DNA of 64,000 nt from Agrobacterium tumefaciens str. B6 (GCF_001541315.1 NZ_LMVK01000045.1:186001-250000), one strand, 5' to 3'. Shown: positions 1-8,260, numbered from the stretch's first letter. The notes: a model not told the origin generated them from the sequence alone. A program made the numbers and translations.

Positions 1-193
1 TGGCCCCGGTGAAAGCAAACATGCCGATATCGGCATTTCCCTGCCCGGAACCGGCGAAAGCCCCGCGGCGCCCGTCTTCATCGACGGAGAGAAGGCGCTG
101 ACCCTTCGTGGCCCCAATATCGCCGCCGATTTTGAAGCGCTTGTGATCGATTACATCGAAAAGCGTTTTGGCCGGAAAGATGCGGCGGAGTAA
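1..193 (+). CDS. ispG: 4-hydroxy-3-methylbut-2-enyl diphosphate synthase, C-terminal end (partial)
   Basis: This is the last 63 codons of a gene that begins outside the window; reading starts at base 2 and stops at TAA 191-193. The visible tail contains [19 protein letters not shown] followed by a segment ending in DYIEKRFG, the typical C-terminus of IspG (GcpE). The family is the iron-sulfur reductase of the MEP isoprenoid pathway that makes HMBPP from methylerythritol cyclodiphosphate. The NGPGE loop of the family lies close to the cluster ligands, which are upstream of this window. ispA, another isoprenoid gene, lies 0.8 kb away on the other strand. The identification rests on the C-terminal motif only. 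Confidence 0.88.
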   Translation, partial: GPGESKHADIGISLPGTGESPAAPVFIDGEKALTLRGPNIAADFEALVIDYIEKRFGRKDAAE

Positions 194-259
194 AGAGTAC
201 CGTGAAAAGGCCGGAATTCCACTGTCATACCTCCTGAACCTCTCGGAGCATCAAAACAC

Positions 260-922
260 ATGATCAAAAAAATCGCGATCGTCGCCCTTTGCGGGACCTA
301 TCTTTCCGCCTGCACCACCACCGATCCCTATACGGGTGAGCAGAAGATGTCGAACACCGCCGGCGGTGCCGGCATCGGCGCCGTGGTCGGTGCTCTGGGT
401 GGTCTGGCTGTCGGCGGTTCGCCGACCGGTCGCCGCAATGCCGCGCTTATCGGCGCGGGCATCGGCGCGCTCGCCGGCGGCGCTATCGGCAATTACATGG
501 ATGGTCAGGAAGCCGAGCTTCGCGCCCAGCTTCAGGGAACGGGTGTTTCGGTTACTCGCCGCGGCGACAGCATCGTTCTCAACATGCCGTCGAACATCAC
601 CTTCGCGACGGACCAGGATCAGGTCATTCCGCCATTCTACCCGACGCTCGATTCTGTCGCCATTGTGCTGAACAAGTTCAACCGCACGCTCATCGACATC
701 AACGGCCACACCGATTCCACCGGCAGCCTGCAGCATAACCAGGCGCTTTCCGAGCGTCGCGCCGCATCGGTTGCGAATTATATCGGCGCGCGCGGCGTCG
801 ACCAGCGCCGTATTTCGACGCTCGGCTTCGGCCCGTCGCAGCCGATCGCCTCGAATGCAACGTCTGACGGTCGCGCCCAGAACCGTCGCGTCGAAGTGCT
901 GATTTCGCCGCTCAAGGGCTGA
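260..922 (+). CDS. OmpA-family outer-membrane lipoprotein with glycine-zipper segment (YiaD-like)
   Basis: The 220-residue protein has a short lipoprotein signal ending in the lipobox LSAC (lipidated Cys18). Residues about 34-82 form glycine-zipper stretches (GGAGIGAVVGALGG and a second GAGIGALAGGAIG), expected to insert in or lie along the membrane. Residues about 100-218 form an OmpA C-terminal domain with NGHTDSTG and the ERRAASVANYI helix that binds diaminopimelate in peptidoglycan. The likely role is a structural tether between outer membrane and cell wall. It starts 66 bp after ispG and appears to be transcribed alone. The YiaD-like label is family-level; no specific function can be assigned. 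Confidence 0.85.
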   Translation: MIKKIAIVALCGTYLSACTTTDPYTGEQKMSNTAGGAGIGAVVGALGGLAVGGSPTGRRNAALIGAGIGALAGGAIGNYMDGQEAELRAQLQGTGVSVTRRGDSIVLNMPSNITFATDQDQVIPPFYPTLDSVAIVLNKFNRTLIDINGHTDSTGSLQHNQALSERRAASVANYIGARGVDQRRISTLGFGPSQPIASNATSDGRAQNRRVEVLISPLKG

Positions 923-954
923 TTGGATGATGGGAAGCTGAGAGGAGAACCGGC

Positions 955-1857
955 TCAGCTTTTCCGTTCAGCGATGAATCTTGCGGCCGCGATGAGAATC
1001 GCGGCCTTTTCGCCATAGGGAGCCAGCAGTTCCGCAGCTTCCGCCACCTGCTCCTGCAGCTTGCGGCGCGCCCAGTCTTCGCCGCGCAATGCCACGAGCG
1101 TTCCCTTGCCGCGCGCGGCATCCTTGCCGGTCGCCTTGCCCATGGTGGCGGCGTCGGCCGTCAAATCCAGAAGATCGTCGGCAAGCTGGAAGGCGAGGCC
1201 GATCTTTTCGCCGAAGTGACGCAACCTTTGCCTTTCGGAAACATCGCTTCCGGCGATGATTGCGCCCGCTTCGCAGGCAAAACGCAGCAGTGCGCCAGTT
1301 TTCATAGCTTGCAATGTAATGACGCCGGCCTCATCCGGCGCTGTCTTTTCAGCAGCGAGATCGAGGGCCTGGCCGCCGGCCATGCCGCCGATGCCCGCTG
1401 CGCGGGCAAGCGAAAGCACGAGCGCGGCCTTGCGTTCGGCCGCGAGCGGATTTTCGTCCGAGGCGATGATATCAAAGGCAAGCGTCAGCAGGCTGTCGCC
1501 GGCGAGAATAGCGGTCGCCTCATCGAATTTGCGATGCACCGTCGGCTGGCCGCGGCGCAGGTCGTCGTCGTCCATGGCCGGCAGATCGTCATGAACAAGC
1601 GAATAACAATGGAGGCATTCCAGCGCGGCGCCAACATAATGGGCAGCTTCGGCATTTCCGCCCGCAAGGGCGGCACTTTCGATGACGAGGAAGGGTCGCA
1701 GGCGTTTGCCGCCGTTCAGCACGCCATGGCGCATGGCGTCGAGCAGGTTTTGCGGGCGCGTGATCTCGTCTGCGCGTGCTTCGCCGGAAAGCAGGCGGCC
1801 AAGCAGGGCTTCGGTTTTAGCCGCGTTTTCGCGCAGCTTCGTTTCGAAATTTGTCAT
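955..1857 (-). CDS. ispA: Farnesyl diphosphate synthase-type polyprenyl synthetase
   Basis: A trans-isoprenyl diphosphate synthase of 300 residues that condenses DMAPP/GPP with IPP in the cytosol. Both aspartate-rich motifs are visible: the first in HDDLPAMDDDDLRRG and the second in FQLADDLLDL; GGKRLRP near the N-terminus binds diphosphate. The short-chain length and the spacing of the first motif fit IspA (FPP synthase). The start at 1857 (MTNFETKL) gives the usual length. An ATG four codons upstream (1869) is possible, and a much longer open frame up to 2094 is not credible because it runs through the mtgA start. It is divergent from mtgA. Confidence 0.9.
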   Translation of the reverse strand: MTNFETKLRENAAKTEALLGRLLSGEARADEITRPQNLLDAMRHGVLNGGKRLRPFLVIESAALAGGNAEAAHYVGAALECLHCYSLVHDDLPAMDDDDLRRGQPTVHRKFDEATAILAGDSLLTLAFDIIASDENPLAAERKAALVLSLARAAGIGGMAGGQALDLAAEKTAPDEAGVITLQAMKTGALLRFACEAGAIIAGSDVSERQRLRHFGEKIGLAFQLADDLLDLTADAATMGKATGKDAARGKGTLVALRGEDWARRKLQEQVAEAAELLAPYGEKAAILIAAARFIAERKS

Positions 1858-2006
1858 CGCAGCGTCCATGCCGCGCTCTTTGGCATGCCGCGCGAATGCA
1901 GGCAAACCTTTTCGTGATTCCAGAGGCGCAACTATTTGACCGGACTCGCCTTGAAGGCGGCAATGGACTATGAAAGGCTTCAACTGGTGCGGGGCTTTGA
2001 CGAATA

Positions 2007-2753
2007 TTGAGCAGTACGCCTGAAAGCGACGCAGATTACGCCGTGCTGGCGGAAGACCGGAGCAGTCCGAAGGTGGATTTTCGCACGTTGGCAAAGCGCA
2101 TCATCATGACCTTGCTGGCTTTGCTGATCCTGCCCTATCTGCTGATCCCGGTCTATGCACTGCCGTTTTTCCGGCCGGTCTCGACGCTGATGCTCGCCGA
2201 TCTGGTGACCTTTCAGGGTTATGACAGGCGCTGGGTGCCGCTCGAGGATATTTCCCCGCGCCTTGTTCAATCGGTGATGATGTCCGAGGACGGGCAATTC
2301 TGTTTCCATGGCGGCGTGGACTGGAACCAGATGCAGTCCGTGGTCAGCAATGCGCTCGACGGGGCCTCCACCCGTGGCGCGAGCACCATTCCGATGCAGA
2401 CGGCCAAGAACCTGTTCCTCTGGAACGGCCGCTCTTTCCTGCGCAAGGGGCTGGAATTGCCGCTGGCGATCGCCGCCGATTTCGTCTGGTCCAAAAAACG
2501 GATGATGGAGATTTATCTCAACGTTGCCGAATGGGGACCTGGCATCTACGGCATTGAGGCCGCAGCACAGCACCATTTCAAGGTGCCGGCCGCAAAGCTC
2601 AGTTCCCGCCAGGCGGCGCTGCTGGCTGTTTCACTACCTAATCCCATCGACCGCGTCGCCAGCAAGCCGGGACGCGGATTGCAACGGCTTGCCGGCCTTA
2701 TCGAGCGTCGCGCTCGCGCCTCCGGCGGCTATGTCGGCTGCGTGCTGGACTGA
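2007..2753 (+). CDS. mtgA: Monofunctional biosynthetic peptidoglycan transglycosylase
   Basis: A 248-residue class GT51 enzyme that polymerises lipid II into glycan strands at the inner membrane. One membrane anchor is at residues about 31-50. The GT51 signatures follow: [11 protein letters not shown] at 93-103, holding the catalytic glutamate, and [13 protein letters not shown] at 123-135. YLNVAEWG and [10 protein letters not shown] complete the fold, and there is no transpeptidase domain. The start used is TTG at 2007, preceded by a GGTGCGGGG stretch; the next ATG (about 2106) would remove the cytoplasmic tail and begin just before the membrane helix. The start is therefore less certain than the function. 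Confidence 0.88.
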   Translation: MSSTPESDADYAVLAEDRSSPKVDFRTLAKRIIMTLLALLILPYLLIPVYALPFFRPVSTLMLADLVTFQGYDRRWVPLEDISPRLVQSVMMSEDGQFCFHGGVDWNQMQSVVSNALDGASTRGASTIPMQTAKNLFLWNGRSFLRKGLELPLAIAADFVWSKKRMMEIYLNVAEWGPGIYGIEAAAQHHFKVPAAKLSSRQAALLAVSLPNPIDRVASKPGRGLQRLAGLIERRARASGGYVGCVLD

Positions 2754-2768
2754 CCCTAGCGCGCTGGT

Positions 2769-3788
2769 TCAGCCTTTCTTGAAAATATAGTCGGTTTCCT
2801 GACGCAGCGTTTCGCCCGGCCGCAGGATTGCATGCGGAAAATCCGGGTGATTGACGGCGTCTGGCCAAATCTGCGTTTCCAGGCAGAAACCCGCAAAGGG
2901 GCCGTAGTGACGGCCATCGAGGCCGGGAACCGGGACGTCCAGTTTAAAGGCCGAATAAAGCTGTACACCGGGTTCGGTGGTGTGAACCTCAAGAGCGATA
3001 TCGGAGGCTGGCGAATAGGCGCGGGCGACCTTGCGCTTGGCGCGACGTTCGGGCGAAAGGCAGAAATTATGGTCGTAGAGGACCTGCTCGCCATTCTCCT
3101 TGCGCCGCATCGGTGTTGTCTGGCGAAGGTCGAACACGGTTCCTTCGACGGAGCGGATTTCGCCCGTCGGTATCTGCTTGTCGTTGGTGGGCAGGTAGAA
3201 GTCAGCAGCGATGCTGATCTCATGCCCAAGTGCGGTATCTGCCCCATCGAGATTGAAATAGGAATGCTGGCAGACATTGGCGATGGTCGGCCTGTCGGTC
3301 ACCGTTTCATAGACCACCGAAAGCACACCGCCGTCGAGGATCGTATAGGTGGCCGTGACCGTGCAATTGCCGGGATAACCGGCGCGGCCATCGGGATCGA
3401 TGATCTGCAGAACCGCATGGCTCTCGCCATGTTCCATCAGCATCCAGTTGCGTTTGCCCATGCCGTCGCTGCCGCCATGCAGGTGGGTTACGCCCTTTTC
3501 GTTCAGTTCCAGCTGGTATTCGTGCCCGTCGATCGAGAACCGGCCGTCACCGATACGGTTGGCGTTGCGGCCGGGGGTGGCGCCGAAATAGGAGGAATAT
3601 TTGTAATCCTCGAACTTGTCGAAGCCGAGCACGAGCGGCGGCTGGTGGCCCTCAAGACGCAGATCCTGAATGACGGCACCCCAGGTGATGACCTTGGCCG
3701 TCAGCCCGCCTTTCGAGATGGTGACGCGTTCGACTTTTTCGCCGGTCGCCGTGAAACCGAAATTCTCCCGTGCCGCCTCGTCGCCCAT
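2769..3788 (-). CDS. galM: Aldose 1-epimerase (galactose mutarotase)
   Basis: A 339-residue mutarotase that interconverts alpha and beta anomers of hexoses. The family signatures are NANRIGDG near the N-terminus, HGGSDGMGKRNW, HSYFNLDG with a likely catalytic His, and CLETQIWPDAVNHPDF with the catalytic Glu. The ATG at 3788 is chosen because GGGAGAA stands just upstream; two ATGs in that stretch are in another frame. The gene is convergent with mtgA, 15 bp apart. It lies downstream of metA on the same strand, but two strong palindromes separate them, so the two genes need not share a transcript. Confidence 0.88.
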   Translation of the reverse strand: MGDEAARENFGFTATGEKVERVTISKGGLTAKVITWGAVIQDLRLEGHQPPLVLGFDKFEDYKYSSYFGATPGRNANRIGDGRFSIDGHEYQLELNEKGVTHLHGGSDGMGKRNWMLMEHGESHAVLQIIDPDGRAGYPGNCTVTATYTILDGGVLSVVYETVTDRPTIANVCQHSYFNLDGADTALGHEISIAADFYLPTNDKQIPTGEIRSVEGTVFDLRQTTPMRRKENGEQVLYDHNFCLSPERRAKRKVARAYSPASDIALEVHTTEPGVQLYSAFKLDVPVPGLDGRHYGPFAGFCLETQIWPDAVNHPDFPHAILRPGETLRQETDYIFKKG

Positions 3789-3865
3789 AACATCATTCTC
3801 CCGGTTGCCATGAATTGCCGGCGGACGTTGCGTCATTTTCCGGCAATTCGCAATCCCGCAATTCA

Positions 3866-3914
3866 AAGCATGTCTCCCAAAAGTGTCCTGCGGTTTTGGG
3901 ACAAAGACATGCTT
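3866..3914. repeat. Intergenic palindrome 1 between metA and galM
   Basis: Arms AAGCATGTCT-CCCAAAA (3866-3882) and TTTTGGG-ACAA-AGACATGCTT (3894-3914) are complementary over 17 pairs, with a 4-nt bulge (ACAA) on the right arm and an 11-nt loop. The layout resembles the repeated intergenic palindromes of Rhizobiaceae chromosomes. It can fold in RNA from either strand. Confidence 0.75.
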
Positions 3915-3926
3915 AAAACAAAGAAG

Positions 3927-3966
3927 AAAGCGCGTCGCATGCGTTTGACCAAACGCGACGCGCTTT
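3927..3966. repeat. Intergenic palindrome 2, overlapping the metA stop codon
   Basis: A 40-bp hairpin: arms AAAGCGCGTCG (3927-3937) and CGACGCGCTTT (3956-3966) are perfectly complementary, and an inner CGTTTG-AC-CAAACG dyad (3942-3955) extends the stem. The right arm shares two bases with the metA stop codon (3965-3967), so the hairpin forms at the very end of the metA message. It probably ends or protects that transcript; together with palindrome 1 it looks like one mosaic repeat unit. Confidence 0.75.
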
Positions 3967-4891
3967 AAGCGGCCAGTTGCCCGATGGCTTCTAGATCATA
4001 GGGCGTCGTCTGGTATATCTCGTTGATCCAGTTGCCGAAAAACAGATGGGCATGGCTGCGCCAGCGGTTGAGCGGGGCAAGTTCCGGGTCGTTGTGCGGA
4101 AAATAATCATGCGGCAGCTTGATGGGCACGCCGGCATTCGCGTCCCGGAAATACTCGTCCGAAAGCGACGTCGAATCATATTCGACATGGTTGAACATAT
4201 AGAGCCGGTTGCCCTCCTTCTCATGCACCAGACAAACGCCCATTTCCTCTGACTCCATCAGGATTTCGAGTCTCGGATGTTTTTCGATATCGGCGCGGCG
4301 TACTTCAGTCCAGCGCGAGACAGGAACCTGGAAATCATCCGAAAAGCCGTTCAGGTAGATCGACGAGGGGCAAAGATTGCGGTGACGATAGACCCCGAAA
4401 GCCTTTTCCTTCAGTTCGTGCTTCGGCACGCCATGGAAATGATAGATGGCGGCCATCGCCCCCCAGCAGACATTCAGCGTCGAATGGACATTGGTCTGCG
4501 TCCATTCGAAAATCTTCTGCATTTCGTTCCAGTAGGTCACGTCTTCATAGGCCAGCGTCTCCACGGGGGCACCGGTAATGATGAAACCGTCAAACTTGCG
4601 GTGGCGCACTTCCTCCCACGTCTCGTAGAAGGACAGGAGATGCTCTTCCGGCGTGTTCTTGGCGCGATGGCCGCCGATCCGCACCAGCGACAGTTCTACC
4701 TGCAGCGGCGAAGCGCCGACGAGGCGTGCCATCTGGATTTCCGTCTTGATCTTGTTCGGCATGAGGTTGAGAAGCCCGATCTGGAGCGGGCGGATATCCT
4801 GCCGGATAGCAGCCGTTTCGGTCATGACCCGCACGCCCTCGTGAACGAGGGTCTCAAAAGCGGGAAGCGTATCGGGAATCTTGATCGGCAT
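3965..4891 (-). CDS. metA: Homoserine O-acyltransferase, MetA family, probably acetyl-CoA-specific (MetAA)
   Basis: A 308-residue enzyme of methionine biosynthesis that activates the homoserine hydroxyl. The catalytic cysteine is Cys142 (NVCWGAMA), and the His/Glu pair is His235 and Glu237 in MFNHVEYD. Residue 111 is Glu ([10 protein letters not shown]). In studied MetA proteins Glu at this position goes with acetyl-CoA and Leu with succinyl-CoA, so the product is probably O-acetylhomoserine despite the common succinyltransferase label. ATG 4891 is preceded by AAAAGAGAG; the open frame further upstream runs through the riboswitch and is not coding. Expression is expected to fall when SAM is abundant. 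Confidence 0.92.
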   Translation of the reverse strand: MPIKIPDTLPAFETLVHEGVRVMTETAAIRQDIRPLQIGLLNLMPNKIKTEIQMARLVGASPLQVELSLVRIGGHRAKNTPEEHLLSFYETWEEVRHRKFDGFIITGAPVETLAYEDVTYWNEMQKIFEWTQTNVHSTLNVCWGAMAAIYHFHGVPKHELKEKAFGVYRHRNLCPSSIYLNGFSDDFQVPVSRWTEVRRADIEKHPRLEILMESEEMGVCLVHEKEGNRLYMFNHVEYDSTSLSDEYFRDANAGVPIKLPHDYFPHNDPELAPLNRWRSHAHLFFGNWINEIYQTTPYDLEAIGQLAA

Positions 4892-4935
4892 GTCGAACTC
4901 TCTTTTCCGGATCACGTAAAGAACGTTGCGAAAAC

Positions 4936-4965
4936 AAAAAAACCGGCAGCGAAATCGCGACCGGT
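4936..4965 (-). terminator. Intrinsic terminator in the metA leader (riboswitch expression platform)
   Basis: On the minus strand ACCGG (4965-4961) pairs with CCGGT (4946-4942), enclosing an inner GCGA-TT-TCGC hairpin, and the stem is followed by a run of seven T (4942-4936). It lies between the SAM-II aptamer and the metA start. This suggests transcription termination control when SAM is bound. Confidence 0.75.
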
Positions 4966-4990
4966 CCCAGGAAATTGCCTTTTTCCTCGA

Positions 4991-5042
4991 CCCTTTAGCG
5001 ACTTCTTTAAAGTGGCTGCAAGCCGGTCGGCAAATCACCACT
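4991..5042 (-). promoter_or_regulatory. SAM-II riboswitch aptamer upstream of metA
   Basis: Reading the minus strand from 5042, P1 is AGTGG(T)/(G)CCACT enclosing a loop with GATTTGCCG and CTTGCA. It is followed by TTTAAAG and the conserved 3' block GTCGCTAAAGGG. This order (P1, GAUUU, UUGCA, UAAA, GCUAAA-GGG) matches the SAM-II pseudoknot class, first described in front of alphaproteobacterial met genes. Binding of S-adenosylmethionine should turn metA down. Confidence 0.9.
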
Positions 5043-5049
5043 GAGGCGT

Positions 5050-5078
5050 TTCATAATCCCGAAGCCGGCGAAAATCAA
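5050..5078 (-). promoter_or_regulatory. Probable metA promoter
   Basis: On the minus strand TTGATT (5078-5073) and TATGAA (5055-5050) are separated by exactly 17 bp. A transcription start about 7 bp further on would fall at about 5043, the first base of the riboswitch aptamer. The agreement in position supports the call; it is a prediction. Confidence 0.5.
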
Positions 5079-5141
5079 TATAGGCTGATTTCATCGGGGT
5101 TTCGGCTTTCCATTTTTGGCCGAGGTGCGGTAAGGCAGGGC

Positions 5142-5795
5142 ATGGATAAAGAGCGTTTCACCATTCTGCTTGGCGGCGATGTCACGGTGACCGATCGTCT
5201 GAAAGAGGCGGTCGCGGATAGCCGCGTGATTGCGGCCGATGGCGGCATGCGCCATGCCCGGCCGCTTGGCCTTGCGCCGGAGCTGTGGGTCGGGGATTTC
5301 GATTCCGCCAGCAAAGAGTTGCTGGACGCCTGGCCAGATGTGGCGCGGCAGCCGTACCCGGCCGCAAAGGCGGTGACGGATGGCGAGATCGCGGTATCGG
5401 AAGCTCTCTCCCGTGGAGCGCATTCGCTGGTGCTTGTCGGTGCGCTTGGAGGCGAGAGAAGCGACCATGCGCTGCAGCACCTTCTTTACGCGGTGGCGCT
5501 GGCCGAACGTGGTATCGACGTTACGCTGACGTCAGGTGAAGAAGAGGCCCGGCCGCTGCTTCCCGGTTTGCTGGATGTCGATCTGCCGCCCGCTTCGCTG
5601 TTTTCTGTTGCCGGATTTACCGCCCTTGCGGGGCTTGATATCGGCAATGTGCGTTATCCGCTGAAGGATTTCGCGCTTGCTTTCGGCTCCTCCCGCACTA
5701 TTTCCAATGTCGCGAATGGCGGCCCCGTGCATTTCTCGCTGAAAAGCGGAAAAGCCATCGTGCTCGCCCGCCCTTATGATCTGACCGGAGCCTGA
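5142..5795 (+). CDS. Thiamine pyrophosphokinase (thiamine diphosphokinase)
   Basis: A 217-residue cytosolic enzyme that transfers pyrophosphate from ATP to thiamine, making the cofactor TPP. Family motifs are ADGGMRH for nucleotide binding, ELWVGDFDS with acidic metal ligands, TDGEIAVSEAL and GALGGERSDHALQ; the C-terminus has the SNVANGGPVHFSL substrate-site block. ATG 5142 is preceded by TAAGGCAGGGC. The gene is divergent from metA and ends 4 bp before the ABC-F gene. A thiamine transporter behind a TPP riboswitch lies 2.4 kb downstream, so uptake and activation of thiamine are encoded close together. Confidence 0.88.
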   Translation: MDKERFTILLGGDVTVTDRLKEAVADSRVIAADGGMRHARPLGLAPELWVGDFDSASKELLDAWPDVARQPYPAAKAVTDGEIAVSEALSRGAHSLVLVGALGGERSDHALQHLLYAVALAERGIDVTLTSGEEEARPLLPGLLDVDLPPASLFSVAGFTALAGLDIGNVRYPLKDFALAFGSSRTISNVANGGPVHFSLKSGKAIVLARPYDLTGA

Positions 5796-5799
5796 CACC

Positions 5800-7626
5800 T
5801 TGGCACCCCCAATTTTGAAACTCGATGACATCAAGCTGACCTTCGGCGTGACCCCGCTGCTCGATGGCGCCAATCTCCAGGTAGAGCCGGGCGATCGCAT
5901 CTGCCTTGTCGGGCGCAACGGTTCGGGCAAGTCGACGCTGATGAAGATCGCTGCGGGTCTCGTTGAAGCGCAGTCGGGTGAGGTTTTCCGGCATCCGTCC
6001 GCGACCATCCGTTATCTGGAACAGGCGCCGGATTTCAACGGTTACGACACCGTGCAGGCCTATGCCGAGGCTGGGCTCGGACCCGGCGACGATCCCTATC
6101 GCGTCACCTATCTTCTTGAGCATCTCGGCCTCACGGGGCAGGAACATCCGGCAAGCCTTTCCGGCGGTGAGGCGCGACGTGCGGCCCTTGCCCGCGTGAT
6201 GGCGCCGGAACCTGATATCCTGATGCTCGACGAACCCACCAACCATCTGGATCTGCCGACCATCGAATGGCTTGAGAGCGATTTGCAGCAGAGGCGCAGC
6301 GCGCTGGTGCTGATTTCGCACGACCGCCGTTTTCTCGAAAAAGTCTCGACTTCGACCGTCTGGCTCGATCGTGGCCAGTCCCGCCGTCTTAATCGCGGCT
6401 TTGCCCATTTCGAGGAATGGCGCGACAAGGTGCTGGAAGAGGAAGAGCTGGAGCAGCACAAGCTCGGCAAGGCCATCGAACGCGAAGAACACTGGATGCG
6501 TTATGGCGTGACCGCGAGACGCAAGCGCAACATGCGCCGCGTCGGTGAGCTTCAGGCCATGCGCGCGGAATATCGCGGCCATAAGGGGCCGCAGGGCACG
6601 GTGCAGGCGACCGTCACCGAAGGGCGCGAATCCGGCAAGCTGGTCATCGAGGCCGAGGCCATCACCAAGGCCTACGGCGAGCGCGTGATCGTCGCGCCGT
6701 TTTCGCTGCGTGTCCATCGCGGGGATTGCATCGGCTTCGTCGGCCCCAATGGCGCCGGTAAAACCACGCTTCTGAAGATGCTCACCGGCCAGCTTGAGCC
6801 CGATAGCGGCATGGTGAAGCTCGGCACCAATCTGGAGATCGCGACGCTCGACCAGAAACGTGAGGATCTCAATCCCAACGATACGCTCGCGCATTATCTG
6901 ACCGATGGTCGCGGCGAAAACCTGCTGGTCAACGGCGAATTGAAGCATGTGACGGGCTATATGAAGGATTTCCTGTTCCAGCCGGAACAGGCCCGTACGC
7001 CGATCCGCAACCTTTCCGGCGGCGAGCGCGCGCGCCTTATTCTGGCACGCATCCTGGCGCGGCCGACCAATCTTCTGATCCTCGATGAGCCGACCAACGA
7101 TCTCGATATCGAAACGCTCGATCTTTTGCAGGAAATCGTCGCTGGATTTTCCGGCACGGTCATTCTCGTCAGCCACGACCGCGATTTCCTTGACCGCACC
7201 GTCACCTCCACCATCGCCCCGGTCAATCCGGACCAGCCGGATGGACGATGGATCGAATATGCCGGTGGCTATTCGGACATGATGGCGCAGCGCAAGGGTG
7301 CTGCGGAAGAAAAACGCAAGGCTGAGAAGCAGGAAAAAGCGAAGGCCGCACCTTCGGCCTCCGCGTCGCAGGATCCTTCAAAGGCCAAGGGCAAGCTTTC
7401 CTTCAAGCAGAAATTCGCGCTCGAAAATCTTCCGAAGGAGATGGAAAAGGCGCAAGGCGAAATCGCCAAGCGCGAGGAGCGCATGGCTGATCCTAATCTC
7501 TTCACCAAGGATCCGGCCACTTTCAACACGCTGGCGAAGGAAATGACGAAGCTGCGTGAAAAGCTCGAGACCATGGAAGAAGAATGGCTGGAGCTGGAGA
7601 TGCTGCGCGAGGAACTGGAAGGCTGA
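5800..7626 (+). CDS. ABC-F family ATPase (Uup-like)
   Basis: A 608-residue soluble protein with two ABC ATPase domains and no membrane segment. Domain 1 (about 5-240) has GRNGSGKST, LSGGEARRA and ILMLDEPTNHLD. Domain 2 (about 285-510) has GPNGAGKTT, LSGGERARL and LILDEPTNDLD. The C-terminal 90 residues are rich in Lys, Glu and Ala and should form the coiled coil typical of Uup. ABC-F proteins act on ribosomes or, for Uup, in genome stability. The start is TTG 5800 with GGAG upstream, 4 bp after the kinase stop, so the two genes are probably cotranscribed. Confidence 0.85.
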   Translation: MAPPILKLDDIKLTFGVTPLLDGANLQVEPGDRICLVGRNGSGKSTLMKIAAGLVEAQSGEVFRHPSATIRYLEQAPDFNGYDTVQAYAEAGLGPGDDPYRVTYLLEHLGLTGQEHPASLSGGEARRAALARVMAPEPDILMLDEPTNHLDLPTIEWLESDLQQRRSALVLISHDRRFLEKVSTSTVWLDRGQSRRLNRGFAHFEEWRDKVLEEEELEQHKLGKAIEREEHWMRYGVTARRKRNMRRVGELQAMRAEYRGHKGPQGTVQATVTEGRESGKLVIEAEAITKAYGERVIVAPFSLRVHRGDCIGFVGPNGAGKTTLLKMLTGQLEPDSGMVKLGTNLEIATLDQKREDLNPNDTLAHYLTDGRGENLLVNGELKHVTGYMKDFLFQPEQARTPIRNLSGGERARLILARILARPTNLLILDEPTNDLDIETLDLLQEIVAGFSGTVILVSHDRDFLDRTVTSTIAPVNPDQPDGRWIEYAGGYSDMMAQRKGAAEEKRKAEKQEKAKAAPSASASQDPSKAKGKLSFKQKFALENLPKEMEKAQGEIAKREERMADPNLFTKDPATFNTLAKEMTKLREKLETMEEEWLELEMLREELEG

Positions 7627-7723
7627 AGGCCGCAGGCCCCTCGTTTGATCGCCCCCTCCTTCGGTCTTTGACAGAAAAGCGGAATTGCCGTTCTATGCCG
7701 GTTCGTTTGGAGGAGTTGTGAAA

Positions 7724-8116
7724 ATGCGCATGATTTTCGTCAATCTGCCGGTCAAGAATATCGAGAAATCAAGAAGCTTCTTCACGGCTCTCGGTTTCAG
7801 CTTCAATCCGGAATATTCTGACGACCGCACGCTCTGCATGATCGTGGAAGAAAACATCTTCGTGATGCTTCTTCAGGAAGGGCGTTTCCGCGATTTCATC
7901 AACGGCGACATCGCCGATGCGACGCGCACCACCGAGGTTCTGACGTGTCTCACGGCGGGAAGCCGCGACGAAATCGACCGGATGATCGCAACGGCGCTTG
8001 CCTCCGGTGGCAGTGATTGGAAACCCGTGCAGGATCACGGCTTCATGTATGCCGGCAGCTTTCAGGATCCCGACGGGCACGTCTGGGAGCTGGTGCATAT
8101 GACGGAGCAGGGCTGA
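7724..8116 (+). CDS. VOC (glyoxalase/bleomycin-resistance fold) family protein
   Basis: A 130-residue single-module pair of beta-alpha-beta units. It starts MRMIFVNLPVKNIEKSRSFF, has FNPEYSDDRT in the first half, and ends with FQDPDGHVWELVHM, the usual VOC C-terminal strand bearing a Glu ligand. Such proteins bind a metal or small aromatic or electrophilic compounds; the substrate cannot be predicted. ATG 7724 is chosen because GGAGGAG lies 8 bp upstream, so the GTG at 7718 and an upstream ATG are unlikely. It is separated from the ABC-F gene by 97 bp and from the thiamine riboswitch by 49 bp. Confidence 0.8.
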   Translation: MRMIFVNLPVKNIEKSRSFFTALGFSFNPEYSDDRTLCMIVEENIFVMLLQEGRFRDFINGDIADATRTTEVLTCLTAGSRDEIDRMIATALASGGSDWKPVQDHGFMYAGSFQDPDGHVWELVHMTEQG

Positions 8117-8127
8117 CGGCGGCCATC

Positions 8128-8156
8128 TTGCCAAGCAGTGACGACGGGACTACACC
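8128..8156 (+). promoter_or_regulatory. Probable thiBPQ promoter
   Basis: TTGCCA (8128-8133) and TACACC (8151-8156) are spaced by 17 bp. A start site 6-7 bp downstream would lie at about 8163, immediately before the first paired base of the TPP riboswitch. The hexamers are imperfect; the position is the main support. Confidence 0.4.
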
Positions 8157-8165
8157 ATCATCTTG

Positions 8166-8260
8166 ATCTAACGGGGTGTCTTTTGCGCTTGCGTGCAAAA
8201 GGCTGAGAGGCTTGCCAACCCGAAGAACCTGATCCGGTTCATACCGGCGGAGGGATTAGA
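8166..8260 (+). promoter_or_regulatory. TPP riboswitch (THI element) upstream of thiBPQ
   Basis: The conserved blocks are present in order: ACGGGGTGTC (8171-8180), GGCTGAGAGG (8201-8210), CCAACCCGAAGAACCTGATC (8216-8235), and GGTTCATACCGGCGGAGGGA (8236-8255). The closing P1 stem is TCTAA (8166-8170) with TTAGA (8256-8260). The GTG start of thiB lies 50 bp further on with AGGAG at its normal distance. TPP should repress synthesis of the thiamine transporter. The expression platform is probably translational, since no clear terminator follows. Confidence 0.93.

Noticed and set aside
2832..3968. 378-codon open frame antisense to galM
   Set aside because: galM has all catalytic motifs, and this frame also crosses both intergenic palindromes.
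5698..7176. 492-codon open frame antisense to the ABC-F gene
   Set aside because: The plus strand has both ATPase domains intact. The minus-strand translation has no family features.
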